The notes: generated by a model from the sequence alone, not told the origin. Shown: positions 18,901-26,412, counted from the first letter of the stretch. The stretch is 64,000 bases of DNA from JAGPUQ01 sp963708735 (GCA_963708735.1 CAVPTW010000022.1:124001-188000), one strand, 5' to 3'. Numbers and translations are program-made.

Positions 18901-19416
18901 GATCTGCTCATCGCCGTGAATCTCGTCGTCCAACCATTCGCGAACGAAGCCGCGTAGCTGGCCGAGATCGCGCAGGATCAGGTGTCGAGGCGCCGTTTCG
19001 CCCGGCGCGGCATTGAGGTCGTCTGCTGTCTCGTTGAAGAGCGAATAGGCGACGGCCGAGAAGCCGGCCAGGTGGTAGGCTGCGGCGGCGATGGTGCGGC
19101 GGAAGCCACGATCGGGCGACTCCAGGTCGCCGTTTCGCACGAGGGCTTCGAAGGCGTTGGCAGCGCGCTCGAACGCCTTGCTGGTCAGTTCCGATGCACC
19201 GACCTGAGCGCGCAGGGCCATCGCGCCGCGCAGCAGGGCAAAGCCGTGTTCGGCAAGATCGGTTTCGATCGTCGCGCCGAGGGGCGGCGCGTTCGGCGGT
19301 AGCACACCCTCCTCGCGCATCAGCGACCAGGCAGCGCCGCGATAGAGTAGGCGCCCAAGAATGCCGTCGACGGTCGCGGTCGTCAGGAATGCGGCTAGTT
19401 CGTCAATCGTCTCCAA
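15913..19416 (-). CDS. hamB: HamB: Hachiman antiphage helicase
   Basis: A 1167-residue superfamily 2 helicase. A helical N-terminal region (1-290) precedes the motor. Walker A PTSAGKT is at about 315-321, motif Ia VTPLRALSAQ at about 341-350, motif II DEGH at about 416-419, SAILPSGDELDD follows, and the second RecA domain has ASPTLSQGLNLN and NVAGRAGRA. An acidic linker (about 775-800) and a long C-terminal helical region follow. Paired with a DUF1837 protein whose stop it overlaps by 14 bases, it is the HamB component of Hachiman. HamB senses or unwinds DNA with damaged or free ends and controls the HamA nuclease. All motor motifs are intact. Confidence 0.88.
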   Translation of the reverse strand: METIDELAAFLTTATVDGILGRLLYRGAAWSLMREEGVLPPNAPPLGATIETDLAEHGFALLRGAMALRAQVGASELTSKAFERAANAFEALVRNGDLESPDRGFRRTIAAAAYHLAGFSAVAYSLFNETADDLNAAPGETAPRHLILRDLGQLRGFVREWLDDEIHGDEQIAEALRGEEPDVDEVLSTILNTTICRALAHFDFALETGEPEPIDTPRALLATAVSLADNAENVPLWWMSKLCRHLIDDLWQHSLHQNLPTEPPEGTEEKYPDLRRLFISSLYARKASEVELWPSQREAAQRSTDVTDDLVVALPTSAGKTRVAEIAALMTLSSARRVLIVTPLRALSAQTERSFRKTFAPLGFSVSSLYGASGLSASDEDALRTRKIIIATPEKLDFALRSDPSLIDDVGLIVLDEGHMIGPSEREIRYETLVQRLLRRADASERRIVCLSAILPSGDELDDLTAWIRSDEPGEPVRSDWRPTRQRFGALTWRGRDALLRLDLDDDGPFLDKFVVQKPARGKEKKPYPRKNSHLALFAAWEFAGQGKRTLIFSTQANWVESYGKQVVDLCERGYLDSLLEDEASIARALEVGKEWLGEDHPAVACLKVGVAIHHGRLPSPFLRELEALLSDGGLKVIVASPTLSQGLNLNAAVLLVPALYRASEKIKGEEFANVAGRAGRAFVDVEGLILHVMFDKIDWRKKEWRKLVASANARTLKSGLIQIVAEILERLSLEGVLDRDDAWEYLANAREAWRSPKEEAAVAKRLSATVDYEAEGDDDEDGGEDEEETIDEEPLSQIVERLDATVFGLIEALDSDRADLPKLLDEALKGSLWARQIAREDEDIAPLHKKVFEARADLIWKTTTAQARRGHFAMGVGLEAGLTIDAMADELAELLDRADAGALSGDIDELVDALGGLGERLQFMRPFIPDKANPLPANWKAILRSWVSGEDVAKIGPQNMRAVEEAFTYRLVWALEAVRTRRMSLDWSPETVAGGAAAAVETGVPQFMMSMLIRAGLPSRRAAMAAIEDAKPVFVTPAEMRAWLESDEITAYTDAGDWPTPDTAALWARFRTEALSDGIQKWSVEHYKRLLDIAAVPPAGLYRIITDEEDGRTWLATPDYQRIAPFRKPALDPKPSLFSGRLPGNTRLVEALRVGRGKLRWPQADA

Positions 19417-20185
19417 GGTCTTCCGCCTTTTGGTATATGGCTGCGATGAAGTCCTGGTGATCTTCGACGTGGATGTTCACGACGTAGTGGTCACGATTGG
19501 TCTCCGTGGCGTCGAGGTCCTCCTTCAGTGAAGCGTGGGGGCCGTTGCCCGACACGGTGAAGAGCATGTGGTCGATGCGATCGGCGCGAAGGGACTTCAG
19601 GCCCACTTCATCACGGAGGCTGCGGCCCAACGCGTTGTCGTCCGGATCGGTGCTCTCCAACAGGCGGTTGGCGACGAACAGCAGGGAGTCGGGCGTGCAA
19701 CGGCCGCTGTCGCGGTCGAGCACCTTGCGGGCGCTCGTGACGGTAGCTTTGCCGAGTACCTTGTTGCTCTTGGCTTCGCCTTTCAGAAGCCAGAGCTTCT
19801 CGCCGGCCTCATCGTATCCGGCACCGATGAAGTCGTCGCCACGCATGGCCATATTGCGGCCGTCCTTGTAGCGGAGGCGGCGCACGGGGACGCGCAGGCC
19901 GATCTCCTCCTCGACCAGCTCGGTCGCAAGAATCTCGCCGAGATCGCCGGAGCGACCCTGAGGCGTTTGAGGCATCGCGGTGCGGAGGATTTCGCCGGCG
20001 ACTTTGTATCCAAGCCGCTTCACATCGTCCGCGATGCATTCGAGCCGATGGTAGTGCGAGCGGATGACTTGGGCGAGGTCATCGCGAATCTCGTCGCGGC
20101 CGCCGTCTTTTTCGGCATACGTCCAATAGCGCTTCCGCTTGTCCTTTTCTTTTGTGGCTTCGCACCACTTTTTATATAGCCCCAC
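19403..20185 (-). CDS. hamA: HamA: DUF1837 nuclease effector of Hachiman
   Basis: A 260-residue DUF1837 protein, the Hachiman effector. It has the family block RSGDLGEILATELV (about 78-91), then RGDDFIGAG (about 115-123) and LKGEAKSNK (about 134-142). The D and E-x-K residues (about Asp117/118, Glu137, Lys139) form a PD-(D/E)xK-type nuclease centre and are intact. DUF1837 proteins with a neighbouring helicase degrade DNA when HamB releases them. I chose the GTG at 20185: AAGGGAA lies about 8 bases before it and it overlaps the stop of the upstream ATPase by 14 bases. An ATG at 20227 would add 14 very basic residues. The stop lies inside hamB. Confidence 0.85.
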   Translation of the reverse strand: MGLYKKWCEATKEKDKRKRYWTYAEKDGGRDEIRDDLAQVIRSHYHRLECIADDVKRLGYKVAGEILRTAMPQTPQGRSGDLGEILATELVEEEIGLRVPVRRLRYKDGRNMAMRGDDFIGAGYDEAGEKLWLLKGEAKSNKVLGKATVTSARKVLDRDSGRCTPDSLLFVANRLLESTDPDDNALGRSLRDEVGLKSLRADRIDHMLFTVSGNGPHASLKEDLDATETNRDHYVVNIHVEDHQDFIAAIYQKAEDLGDD

Positions 20186-21443
20186 GCGACGTTCCCTTGC
20201 CTGCCTTGCTCGTCGGCGTCGTTCCATCCCAGAGGTTCGACAACGGCACCGCCGCCAGCTTGTCGCCGAACGGCACGATGTCCGCGCTGTCATAGAGGAC
20301 GGCGCCGAAGGCGAAGCGGTCTCCGCAGCCCTCGGCCAAGGCCCGTAGGCCCCCGAAATCACCGGCTTTGACCGTCGCGCTCGCCTTGACCTCGATGCCG
20401 GCGATCATCCCGTCATCGCGTTCCAGTACGATGTCCACCTCGCGCCCATCCCGATCCCGAAAATGGTGAGGCGTCAGCCGCAGGTCCGAGCCCGTCATCA
20501 GCTTCAGAACCTCCGCGAACACGAAGCTTTCGAGCAGCGCGCCGAACGTGCCGCGGTCCGCCTTCACTCTGTCAAAGGAAAGGCCGCGCACCGTCGCTAG
20601 CAGGCCGGAATCGAGGAAGTGCAGCTTCGGCGTCTTGACGATGCGCTTCAGGGCATTCGTGAACCATGGTTGCAGCGTCGCGATCAGGAACACCTGCTCA
20701 AGCAGTCCGACATAACGCTGCCCCGTCTTGTGGCTGACGTTGATGCCGGCGCCGAACTGCGAATAGTTGACCAGCTGGCCGGAGTGCTCGGCCAGCAGCC
20801 TTACGAATTTCGGAAGTTCCGTCAGCTTCTCGACGTCAGCGATATCCCGCAGATCGCGCGTGAGGACCGACGTGAGATAGGATCTCGACCAGTCCTGCCG
20901 CCGGCGCTCGCTTTTACGGCTGATCGCTTCGGGAAAACCGCCGAGCAGGACAAGCTCGGCAAGGTCATCGCCAAGGATTGCTTCCCGCTGGCTCCGAAGC
21001 TTTCCTGCGAAGAGATGCTCCAGGAAAGTCGGCGTCCGGCCCTCGACCTCAGCCCTTGCGAGCGGCAGCATCTGAATGGTCTCCATCCGACCGGTCAGGC
21101 TGTCGGCGACTCGCGGCAAGGTCAGGACGTTCGCCGAGCCGGTCAGCAGGAAGCGACCCGGCCGATAGTCCTCGTCGACCGTCTTCTTGATGGCCAGCAG
21201 CAGGTCAGGGGCGCGCTGGATTTCATCGATGATGGCTCGGTCGAGGCCGCGAATGAACCCGGCGGGATCAGACTGAGCGGCCGCGAGGGCCGTTTGATCG
21301 TCGAGCGTGACATAGGTCCGCCCGGCTTCTCCCATTTTTCGGACCAGCGTGGTCTTGCCGGCACGGCGCGGGCCTACGATGAGGACCACTGGCGTATCAG
21401 AAAGGGCTTCCTCCGCCCGCCGCTGCACAAGCCGCTCGAACAT
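20172..21443 (-). CDS. AAA+ ATPase with DUF4143 domain
   Basis: A 423-residue ATP-binding protein of the AAA/DUF4143 family. It has Walker A GPRRAGKT (about 24-31), Walker B-like IIDEIQRAPD (about 70-79), a LLTGSAN sensor, a winged-helix middle with RDLRDIADVEKL, and the C-terminal DUF4143 domain. That domain contains DREVDIVLE-like residues (GREVDIVLE then AGIEVKAS), a restriction-fold core. These proteins are abundant in genomic islands, and some behave like toxin or defence modules. The ATG at 21443 is the first in frame. It is the first gene of the island operon and runs directly into hamA with a 14-base overlap, so it may be part of this Hachiman locus. Confidence 0.85.
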   Translation of the reverse strand: MFERLVQRRAEEALSDTPVVLIVGPRRAGKTTLVRKMGEAGRTYVTLDDQTALAAAQSDPAGFIRGLDRAIIDEIQRAPDLLLAIKKTVDEDYRPGRFLLTGSANVLTLPRVADSLTGRMETIQMLPLARAEVEGRTPTFLEHLFAGKLRSQREAILGDDLAELVLLGGFPEAISRKSERRRQDWSRSYLTSVLTRDLRDIADVEKLTELPKFVRLLAEHSGQLVNYSQFGAGINVSHKTGQRYVGLLEQVFLIATLQPWFTNALKRIVKTPKLHFLDSGLLATVRGLSFDRVKADRGTFGALLESFVFAEVLKLMTGSDLRLTPHHFRDRDGREVDIVLERDDGMIAGIEVKASATVKAGDFGGLRALAEGCGDRFAFGAVLYDSADIVPFGDKLAAVPLSNLWDGTTPTSKAGKGTSRGAI

Positions 21444-21452
21444 GCCATCTCC

Positions 21453-21540
21453 GAATCCGGAAGATTGGAAGTATCAGTGTCGGCTGATTGGAAGTCAATG
21501 GTCCACTAATTGGAAGTTAAGGATCCGCGATCTGGAAGGC
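21453..21540. repeat. Iteron-like direct repeats upstream of the ATPase-hamA-hamB operon
   Basis: GATTGGAAGT occurs at 21463-21472 and 21486-21495 and as AATTGGAAGT at 21508-21517. Weaker copies are AATCCGGAAG (21454-21463) and GATCTGGAAGG (21529-21539). The main copies are spaced 22-23 bp, about two helical turns, so a protein could bind them on one face. They begin 10 bases upstream of the ATPase start. Regularly repeated TTGGAAGT motifs also occur at IS21-family ends, so this could be an insertion-sequence remnant rather than an operator. Confidence 0.5.
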
Positions 21541-21600
21541 GTGGAGGGACAAGCGTCCTCCCTGGCCGGCGCCGCTGGTGGAGCCCAATTACAACTACAC

Positions 21601-21640
21601 GGCGCCAGGAGTCCTTCTGCCGCGCAGACTCCTGGGCGCC
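21601..21640. other. 40-bp inverted repeat at island edge
   Basis: The arms GGCGCCAGGAGTC (21601-21613) and GACTCCTGGGCGCC (21627-21640) pair over 13 positions with one bulged base around a 13-base loop. No T-tract follows on either strand, so it is not a typical terminator. It lies just inside the single repeat arm at 21642-21664 and could mark the right boundary of the island. Confidence 0.45.
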
Positions 21641-21641
21641 T

Positions 21642-21664
21642 CGACGTTTTTCAACAAGCTGCTA
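21642..21664. repeat. Single arm of the 2017-2159 repeat
   Basis: This 23-bp stretch matches 2139-2161 at 22 of 23 positions, including the core TTTTCAACAAGCTGCTA. No opposite arm is present nearby. It lies between the island and the glcB terminator and may be the scar of an insertion or recombination event. Confidence 0.55.
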
Positions 21665-21667
21665 TTA

Positions 21668-21698
21668 AGAAGGGGCGCCCGTTAGCGCGCCCCTTTCG
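21668..21698 (-). terminator. Rho-independent terminator of glcB
   Basis: AAGGGGCGC (21670-21678) pairs with GCGCCCCTT (21687-21695) around a short loop. Read on the minus strand, the stem is followed by TTCTTAA, and it starts about 40 bases after the glcB stop. The T-run is imperfect but the stem is strong. Confidence 0.65.
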
Positions 21699-21736
21699 TG
21701 TACTTGCCGCCCCGTGCCGCCTGGGGCTCGGGGAGA

Positions 21737-23911
21737 TCAGCGACTGCGGGCTTTGAGTTCCCGGCGCCGGGCGTGCAACACGGGCTCGGTGTAGCCGCTG
21801 GGTTGCTCGCGACCCTTGAAGACCAGATCACAGGCGGCCAGGAAGGCGATGCTGGCGTCGAAATTCGGTGCCATCGGGTGATACAGGGCGTCGCCGGCAT
21901 TCTGCCGATCCACCACGGCGGCCATCTTCTTCAGCGTCGCCATCACCTGTTCTGCGGAGCAGATCCCGTGGCGCAGCCAGTTGGCAATGTGCTGGCTCGA
22001 GATACGCAGGGTGGCGCGGTCCTCCATCAGGCCCACGTCGTGGATGTCCGGGACCTTGGAGCAGCCGACGCCCTGGTCCACCCAGCGCACCACATAGCCG
22101 AGAATCCCCTGCACGTTGTTGTCCAGTTCGTGCTGAATCTCCGCTGCGGTGAGCTGGCGCTCGCCCAGCAGCGGCAGGGTCAGGATGTCATCGAGGCTGG
22201 CCCTTGGCCGGCGCGCGAGCTCGGTCTGACGCGCCGCCACGTCGACGCGGTGGTAGTGCATGACGTGCAGGGTGGCCGCCGTGGGCGAGGGCACCCAGGC
22301 GCAGTTGGCGCCGGCGCGTGGATGCTCGATCTTGGCCGCCATCATGTCCGCCATGCGATCCGGCATCGCCCACATGCCCTTGCCGATCTGGGCGCGGCCG
22401 CGCAGGCCGCAGGCGAGGCCGATGTCCACGTTCCAGTCTTCGTACGCCTTGATCCAGGGCTGCTGTTTCATCTCGCCCTTGGGCACCATGGCGCCGGCCT
22501 CCATGCTGGTGTGGATCTCGTCGCCGGTGCGATCGAGGAAGCCGGTGTTGATGAAGATCAGCCGGTCGGCGGCGCGGCGGATGCATTCCTTGAGATTGAC
22601 CGTGGTGCGGCGCTCCTCATCCATGATGCCGATCTTGAGGGTTTGCGCGGGCAGGCCCAGGATTTGCTCCACGCGCGCGAACAGACGCACCGTGAAGGCG
22701 ACCTCGTCGGGGCCGTGCATCTTGGGCTTGACGATATAGACGCTGCCGGCGCGGGAGTTGCGGAAACGCCCCAGTCCGCGCAGGTCGTGCGCCGCCACGG
22801 CGCCGGTGATCAGTGCATCCAGCATGCCCTCGGGTATGGGTTTGCCGGCGGCGTCGAGCACGGCATCGGTGGTCATCAGGTGGCCCACGTTGCGCACCAG
22901 CAGCAGGCTGCGACCGGGCACGCTGAAGGCCGTGCCGGTGGGGCTCAGATATTCGCGATCAGGGTTGAGTGTGCGGCGTAACAGCTTGTCACCCTTGGGG
23001 ATAATCTCTTCGAGGTCGCCGCGAATCAGCCCCAGCCAGTTGCGGTAGGCCAGACACTTGTCCTCGGCATCCACCGCAGCGACCGAATCCTCGCAGTCCT
23101 GGATCGTGGTGATGGCGCTTTCGAGGTAGAGATCCTTGATGTGTGCGGGGTCGTCCCGGCCGACATAATGATCTGAATCGAATTGAATTTCGATATGCAG
23201 TCCATTGTTTTTTAACAAAACACAATCTGGAGAAACGGGGTCGCCTTGGTAACCAATCCACTGCGCGGGGATTTTCAGGCCGGTGGTCGCACCACTGCCG
23301 AGCTGTACCGCCAGCGCACCGTTCACGACGCGGTAGGCGCTGGCATCGGCATGGCTGCCGGCGGCCAGCGGGGCGCTGGCGTCGAGGAATTCCCGCGCAT
23401 AGGCGATGACCTTGGCGCCCCGCACCGGGTTGTAGCCCGGGCCGCGCACCGCGCCGTCGGTTTCCGGGATTACGTCATTGCCGTATAGGGCATCGTAGAG
23501 ACTGCCCCAGCGCGCGTTGGCCGCATTGAGGGCATAGCGCGCATTGGTGATGGGCACCACCAATTGGGGACCGGCGATGGTGGCGATCTCGGCATCGACG
23601 TTCTGGGTGGTGACGGCAAAGTCGTCGCCTTCGGGAAGCAGATAGCCGATGGCGGCCAGAAACGCCTGGTAGGCGACGGGGTCGTGGGGCTGGCCCGTGC
23701 GTTCCCGATGCCAGGTGTCTATGCGGTGCTGGAGGTCGTCGCGCACCGCGAGCAAACGAGCGTTTTCCGGTGCCAGGTCGGCCAACAGCGATTCGAAGCC
23801 CGCCCAGAAGGCGGCCGGCTCAATACCCAGGCCGGGCAGAATTTCGGTGCGCACCAGGTCGTCGAGTACCCCGGCAACGTGCAGGCCGCCCTGTTGAACC
23901 CGTTCAGTCAT
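21737..23911 (-). CDS. glcB: Malate synthase G
   Basis: A 724-residue malate synthase of the long G form, which condenses glyoxylate with acetyl-CoA to give malate. Family landmarks are ARWGSLYDALYGND (about 130-143), HIEIQFD, ESAITTIQDCEDSVAAVDAEDK, RRTTVNLKECIRRA, NTGFLDRTGDEIHTSMEAG and GKGMWAMPDRM. The start ATG at 23911 has AGGAGAGAG in front and is preferred to an upstream in-frame ATG at 23950. It forms the glyoxylate shunt with aceA, from which it is separated by the LysR gene. A 27-bp site shared with the aceA promoter lies 66 bases upstream of its start. Confidence 0.95.
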   Translation of the reverse strand: MTERVQQGGLHVAGVLDDLVRTEILPGLGIEPAAFWAGFESLLADLAPENARLLAVRDDLQHRIDTWHRERTGQPHDPVAYQAFLAAIGYLLPEGDDFAVTTQNVDAEIATIAGPQLVVPITNARYALNAANARWGSLYDALYGNDVIPETDGAVRGPGYNPVRGAKVIAYAREFLDASAPLAAGSHADASAYRVVNGALAVQLGSGATTGLKIPAQWIGYQGDPVSPDCVLLKNNGLHIEIQFDSDHYVGRDDPAHIKDLYLESAITTIQDCEDSVAAVDAEDKCLAYRNWLGLIRGDLEEIIPKGDKLLRRTLNPDREYLSPTGTAFSVPGRSLLLVRNVGHLMTTDAVLDAAGKPIPEGMLDALITGAVAAHDLRGLGRFRNSRAGSVYIVKPKMHGPDEVAFTVRLFARVEQILGLPAQTLKIGIMDEERRTTVNLKECIRRAADRLIFINTGFLDRTGDEIHTSMEAGAMVPKGEMKQQPWIKAYEDWNVDIGLACGLRGRAQIGKGMWAMPDRMADMMAAKIEHPRAGANCAWVPSPTAATLHVMHYHRVDVAARQTELARRPRASLDDILTLPLLGERQLTAAEIQHELDNNVQGILGYVVRWVDQGVGCSKVPDIHDVGLMEDRATLRISSQHIANWLRHGICSAEQVMATLKKMAAVVDRQNAGDALYHPMAPNFDASIAFLAACDLVFKGREQPSGYTEPVLHARRRELKARSR

Positions 23912-23977
23912 GGCTCTCTCCTCGCTTGGTTCGGCTAATGCCGGGGTCAATCAAGCCGGTATTTTAATCACCCCAGC

Positions 23978-24004
23978 ATGATTGATCGAATTTATCGTTT
24001 TTAT
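23978..24004 (-). promoter_or_regulatory. Putative LysR operator upstream of glcB
   Basis: On the plus strand this reads ATGATT, then five variable bases, then AATTTATCGTTTTTAT. The same 6+16 bases with the same 5-base gap occur (on the other strand) at 24986-25012 between the LysR gene and aceA. Both copies point in the same direction relative to their enzyme gene, 66 bases before glcB and 60 bases before aceA. This is strong evidence for a shared operator or promoter site, most simply of the LysR-type regulator encoded between them. Confidence 0.7.
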
Positions 24005-24009
24005 GCCCG

Positions 24010-24969
24010 TTATTCAGAACGGAAATGCTGGGGCGTGCTTTCCCGCGCTGCTGCCTGAATCTGTCGCCGCATCCATTGGTGCGCTGGGTTGTTCTGCAAC
24101 AGCGGACTCCAGGCCATCTTGAGATCGAAGGGGGGAATCTCGAAGGGCGGTGGCAGGATGGCCACGGCGGTATTGTCGCGCTGCATCTCGGCGAGGCGGC
24201 TCGGGATGGTGACGATCAGATCCGGCTGGCGGGCGAGCAGCACGGCGACCTGATAGTGGCGGGTGAAGATCGCGATGTGGCGCTTCTTGCCCAGCCGGGC
24301 CAGCGCTTCGTCCACCCAGCCCAGGCGCTGGGCATCCTGCGGGTTCATGCCAACGCCCACCCCCATGCCGGTCTTGCTCACCCAGACGTGGCGTCCGGCG
24401 AGATAGTGCGCCAGGTCAAAATGCTCCAGTGCGGGGTGGTCCCGCCGCAGCAGACAGGAGAAACCATCCTGCCATACCGTGATCTGATGAAACGATTGGG
24501 GCATGTCGTCGAAGCGGTTGAGCAGCATGTCCACCCGGCCCTGTTCCACGTCGTGCAGGGTGACATCGCTGGGGTTGAGGATGTCGAGGGTGATCCCGGG
24601 CGCCTGCTCGCCCAGAAAAGCCAGCAGCGGCGGCACCAGGGTGGATTCGGCGTAGTCGCTCGCCATGATGCGAAACACCCGCTTGGTGGAGCCGGCGTCG
24701 AACTCCGTGCGGGGCTGCACTGCCTGCTCGATGCTGGCAAGGATATCGCGGACCTGGGGTTGCAGCGCGAGCGCCCGCTCGGTAGGTGTCATGCCGCCAC
24801 TGGTACGGATCAGCAGCGGATCGCCGAGCAGGTCCCGCAGGCGGCGCAGCCCGTTGCTCATGGCGGGCTGGGTGATGCCGAGCGACTGGGCCGCGCGAGT
24901 GACATTGCACTCCCGCAACAGGACATCCAGGTACACCAGCAGGTTGAGATCGATACGAGATATATTCAT
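24010..24969 (-). CDS. LysR-type regulator of the glyoxylate shunt genes
   Basis: A 319-residue LysR-type transcription regulator. The N-terminal winged helix-turn-helix (about 5-62, VTRAAQSLGITQPAMSNGLRRLRD) is followed by a linker helix and a substrate-binding domain (about 95-300). The gene is divergent from aceA and lies upstream of glcB on the same strand, with 98 bases between its stop and the glcB start. One of the two shared 27-bp sites sits 17-43 bases before its own start, so autoregulation is likely. The inducer is unknown; glyoxylate or an acetate-derived metabolite would fit. The start at 24969 is the first ATG. Confidence 0.88.
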   Translation of the reverse strand: MNISRIDLNLLVYLDVLLRECNVTRAAQSLGITQPAMSNGLRRLRDLLGDPLLIRTSGGMTPTERALALQPQVRDILASIEQAVQPRTEFDAGSTKRVFRIMASDYAESTLVPPLLAFLGEQAPGITLDILNPSDVTLHDVEQGRVDMLLNRFDDMPQSFHQITVWQDGFSCLLRRDHPALEHFDLAHYLAGRHVWVSKTGMGVGVGMNPQDAQRLGWVDEALARLGKKRHIAIFTRHYQVAVLLARQPDLIVTIPSRLAEMQRDNTAVAILPPPFEIPPFDLKMAWSPLLQNNPAHQWMRRQIQAAARESTPQHFRSE

Positions 24970-24985
24970 AAAGTAAATAACGAAG

Positions 24986-25012
24986 ATAAAAACGATAAAT
25001 TAGTCGAATCAT
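24986..25012 (+). promoter_or_regulatory. Putative LysR operator in the lysR-aceA intergenic region
   Basis: Read on the plus strand it is ATAAAAACGATAAATT, five bases, then AATCAT, which is the complement of the site upstream of glcB at 23978-24004 (22 or more of 27 positions identical). It lies 60 bases before the aceA start and 17 bases before the divergent LysR start, where a LysR protein could both repress itself and activate aceA. Confidence 0.7.
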
Positions 25013-25072
25013 CCCACAAAAAATACAATCCGCAACCTCTCCACCCACCATCCGTTCGAGGAGCTGCACACC

Positions 25073-26410
25073 ATGACCATCGGCAACTACAACCGCGCCG
25101 CTGAAATCGCTCAGATCACCGAGGATTGGGCCACCAACCCCCGCTGGAAGGGCATCAAGCGCACCTACAGCGCCGACGATGTGGTACGTCTGCGAGGCTC
25201 TATCAAGGTGGAGAACACCATTGCCCAGCGCGGCGCCGAGCAGCTGTGGAAACTCATCACCCTGGGTGGTCGCCCCAGTTTCCGTCCGGACAAGGATTTC
25301 GTTAACGCCATGGGCGCCCTTACCGGTGGTCAGGCGGTGCAGCAGGTCAAGGCCGGCGTCCAGGCGATCTACCTGTCCGGCTGGCAGGTCGCGGCGGACA
25401 ACAATACCGCTTCCAGCATGTACCCAGACCAGTCCCTGTATCCGGCCGACTCCGTGCCCGCCGTGGTACGCCGCATCAATAACGCCTTCCGCCGCGCCGA
25501 CCAGATCCAGTGGAAGGCGGGCAAAGCCCCGGGCGACGCCGACTACATCGACTACTTCGCGCCCATCGTGGCCGATGCCGAAGCCGGTTTCGGCGGTGTG
25601 CTCAATGCCTACGAACTGATGAAAGCCATGATCGAAGCCGGCGCCGCGGGCGTCCACTTCGAAGACCAGCTCGCCTCCGTCAAGAAGTGCGGCCACATGG
25701 GTGGCAAGGTGCTGGTGCCGACTCAGGAAGCCATTCAGAAGTTGATCGCGGCCCGCCTTGCCGCCGACGTCGCCGGCGTGCCGACCATCCTGCTGGCCCG
25801 CACCGACGCCAACGCCGCCGACCTGCTCACCAGCGACTGTGACTCCTACGACAAGCCGTTCGTCACCGGCGAGCGCACCAGCGAAGGTTTCTACAAGGTT
25901 CGCGCCGGCATCGATCAGGCGATTGCCCGGGGCATCGCCTACGCGCCCTACGCCGATCTGCTGTGGTGCGAGACCGCGACGCCGGACCTGGCGGAAGCCA
26001 GAAAATTCGCCGAAGCGATCCGCAAGGAGCATCCCGACCAGTTGCTCAGCTACAACTGCTCGCCGTCATTCAACTGGAAGAAGAATCTGGACGACGCCAC
26101 CATCGCAAAGTTCCAGCGCGAACTGTCGGCCATGGGTTACAAGTTCCAGTTCATCACTTTGGCCGGCATTCACAACATGTGGTACAACATGTTCGATCTC
26201 GCCCACGCCTACGCCCGCGAGGACATGAAAGCCTATGTCGAGAAAGTGCAGGAGCCGGAATTCGCTGCTCGCGATCGCGGCTACACCTTCGTCGCACACC
26301 AGCAGGAAGTGGGTACGGGTTACTTCGACGACATGACCACCGTGATCCAGGGTGGCGCGTCTTCGGTGACCGCGCTTACCGGCTCGACCGAGGAAGATCA
26401 GTTCCACTGA
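25073..26410 (+). CDS. aceA: Isocitrate lyase
   Basis: A 445-residue isocitrate lyase, which splits isocitrate into glyoxylate and succinate and so supplies glcB. The catalytic signature KKCGH is at about 204-208 with the active cysteine at 206. IYLSGWQVAADNN, HFEDQLAS, ARTDANAADLL and NCSPSFNWKKNL line the active site. The length fits the short proteobacterial form. The ATG at 25073 follows GAGGAGC. The gene is alone on its transcript and is followed by a GC-rich hairpin. Growth on acetate or fatty acids is implied, in keeping with the acyl-CoA genes downstream. Confidence 0.96.
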   Translation: MTIGNYNRAAEIAQITEDWATNPRWKGIKRTYSADDVVRLRGSIKVENTIAQRGAEQLWKLITLGGRPSFRPDKDFVNAMGALTGGQAVQQVKAGVQAIYLSGWQVAADNNTASSMYPDQSLYPADSVPAVVRRINNAFRRADQIQWKAGKAPGDADYIDYFAPIVADAEAGFGGVLNAYELMKAMIEAGAAGVHFEDQLASVKKCGHMGGKVLVPTQEAIQKLIAARLAADVAGVPTILLARTDANAADLLTSDCDSYDKPFVTGERTSEGFYKVRAGIDQAIARGIAYAPYADLLWCETATPDLAEARKFAEAIRKEHPDQLLSYNCSPSFNWKKNLDDATIAKFQRELSAMGYKFQFITLAGIHNMWYNMFDLAHAYAREDMKAYVEKVQEPEFAARDRGYTFVAHQQEVGTGYFDDMTTVIQGGASSVTALTGSTEEDQFH

Positions 26411-26412
26411 CG

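Noticed and set aside
21453..21540. CRISPR array
   Set aside because: Repeats of only 10 bp with 12-13 bp between them are too short for a CRISPR, and no cas genes are present.
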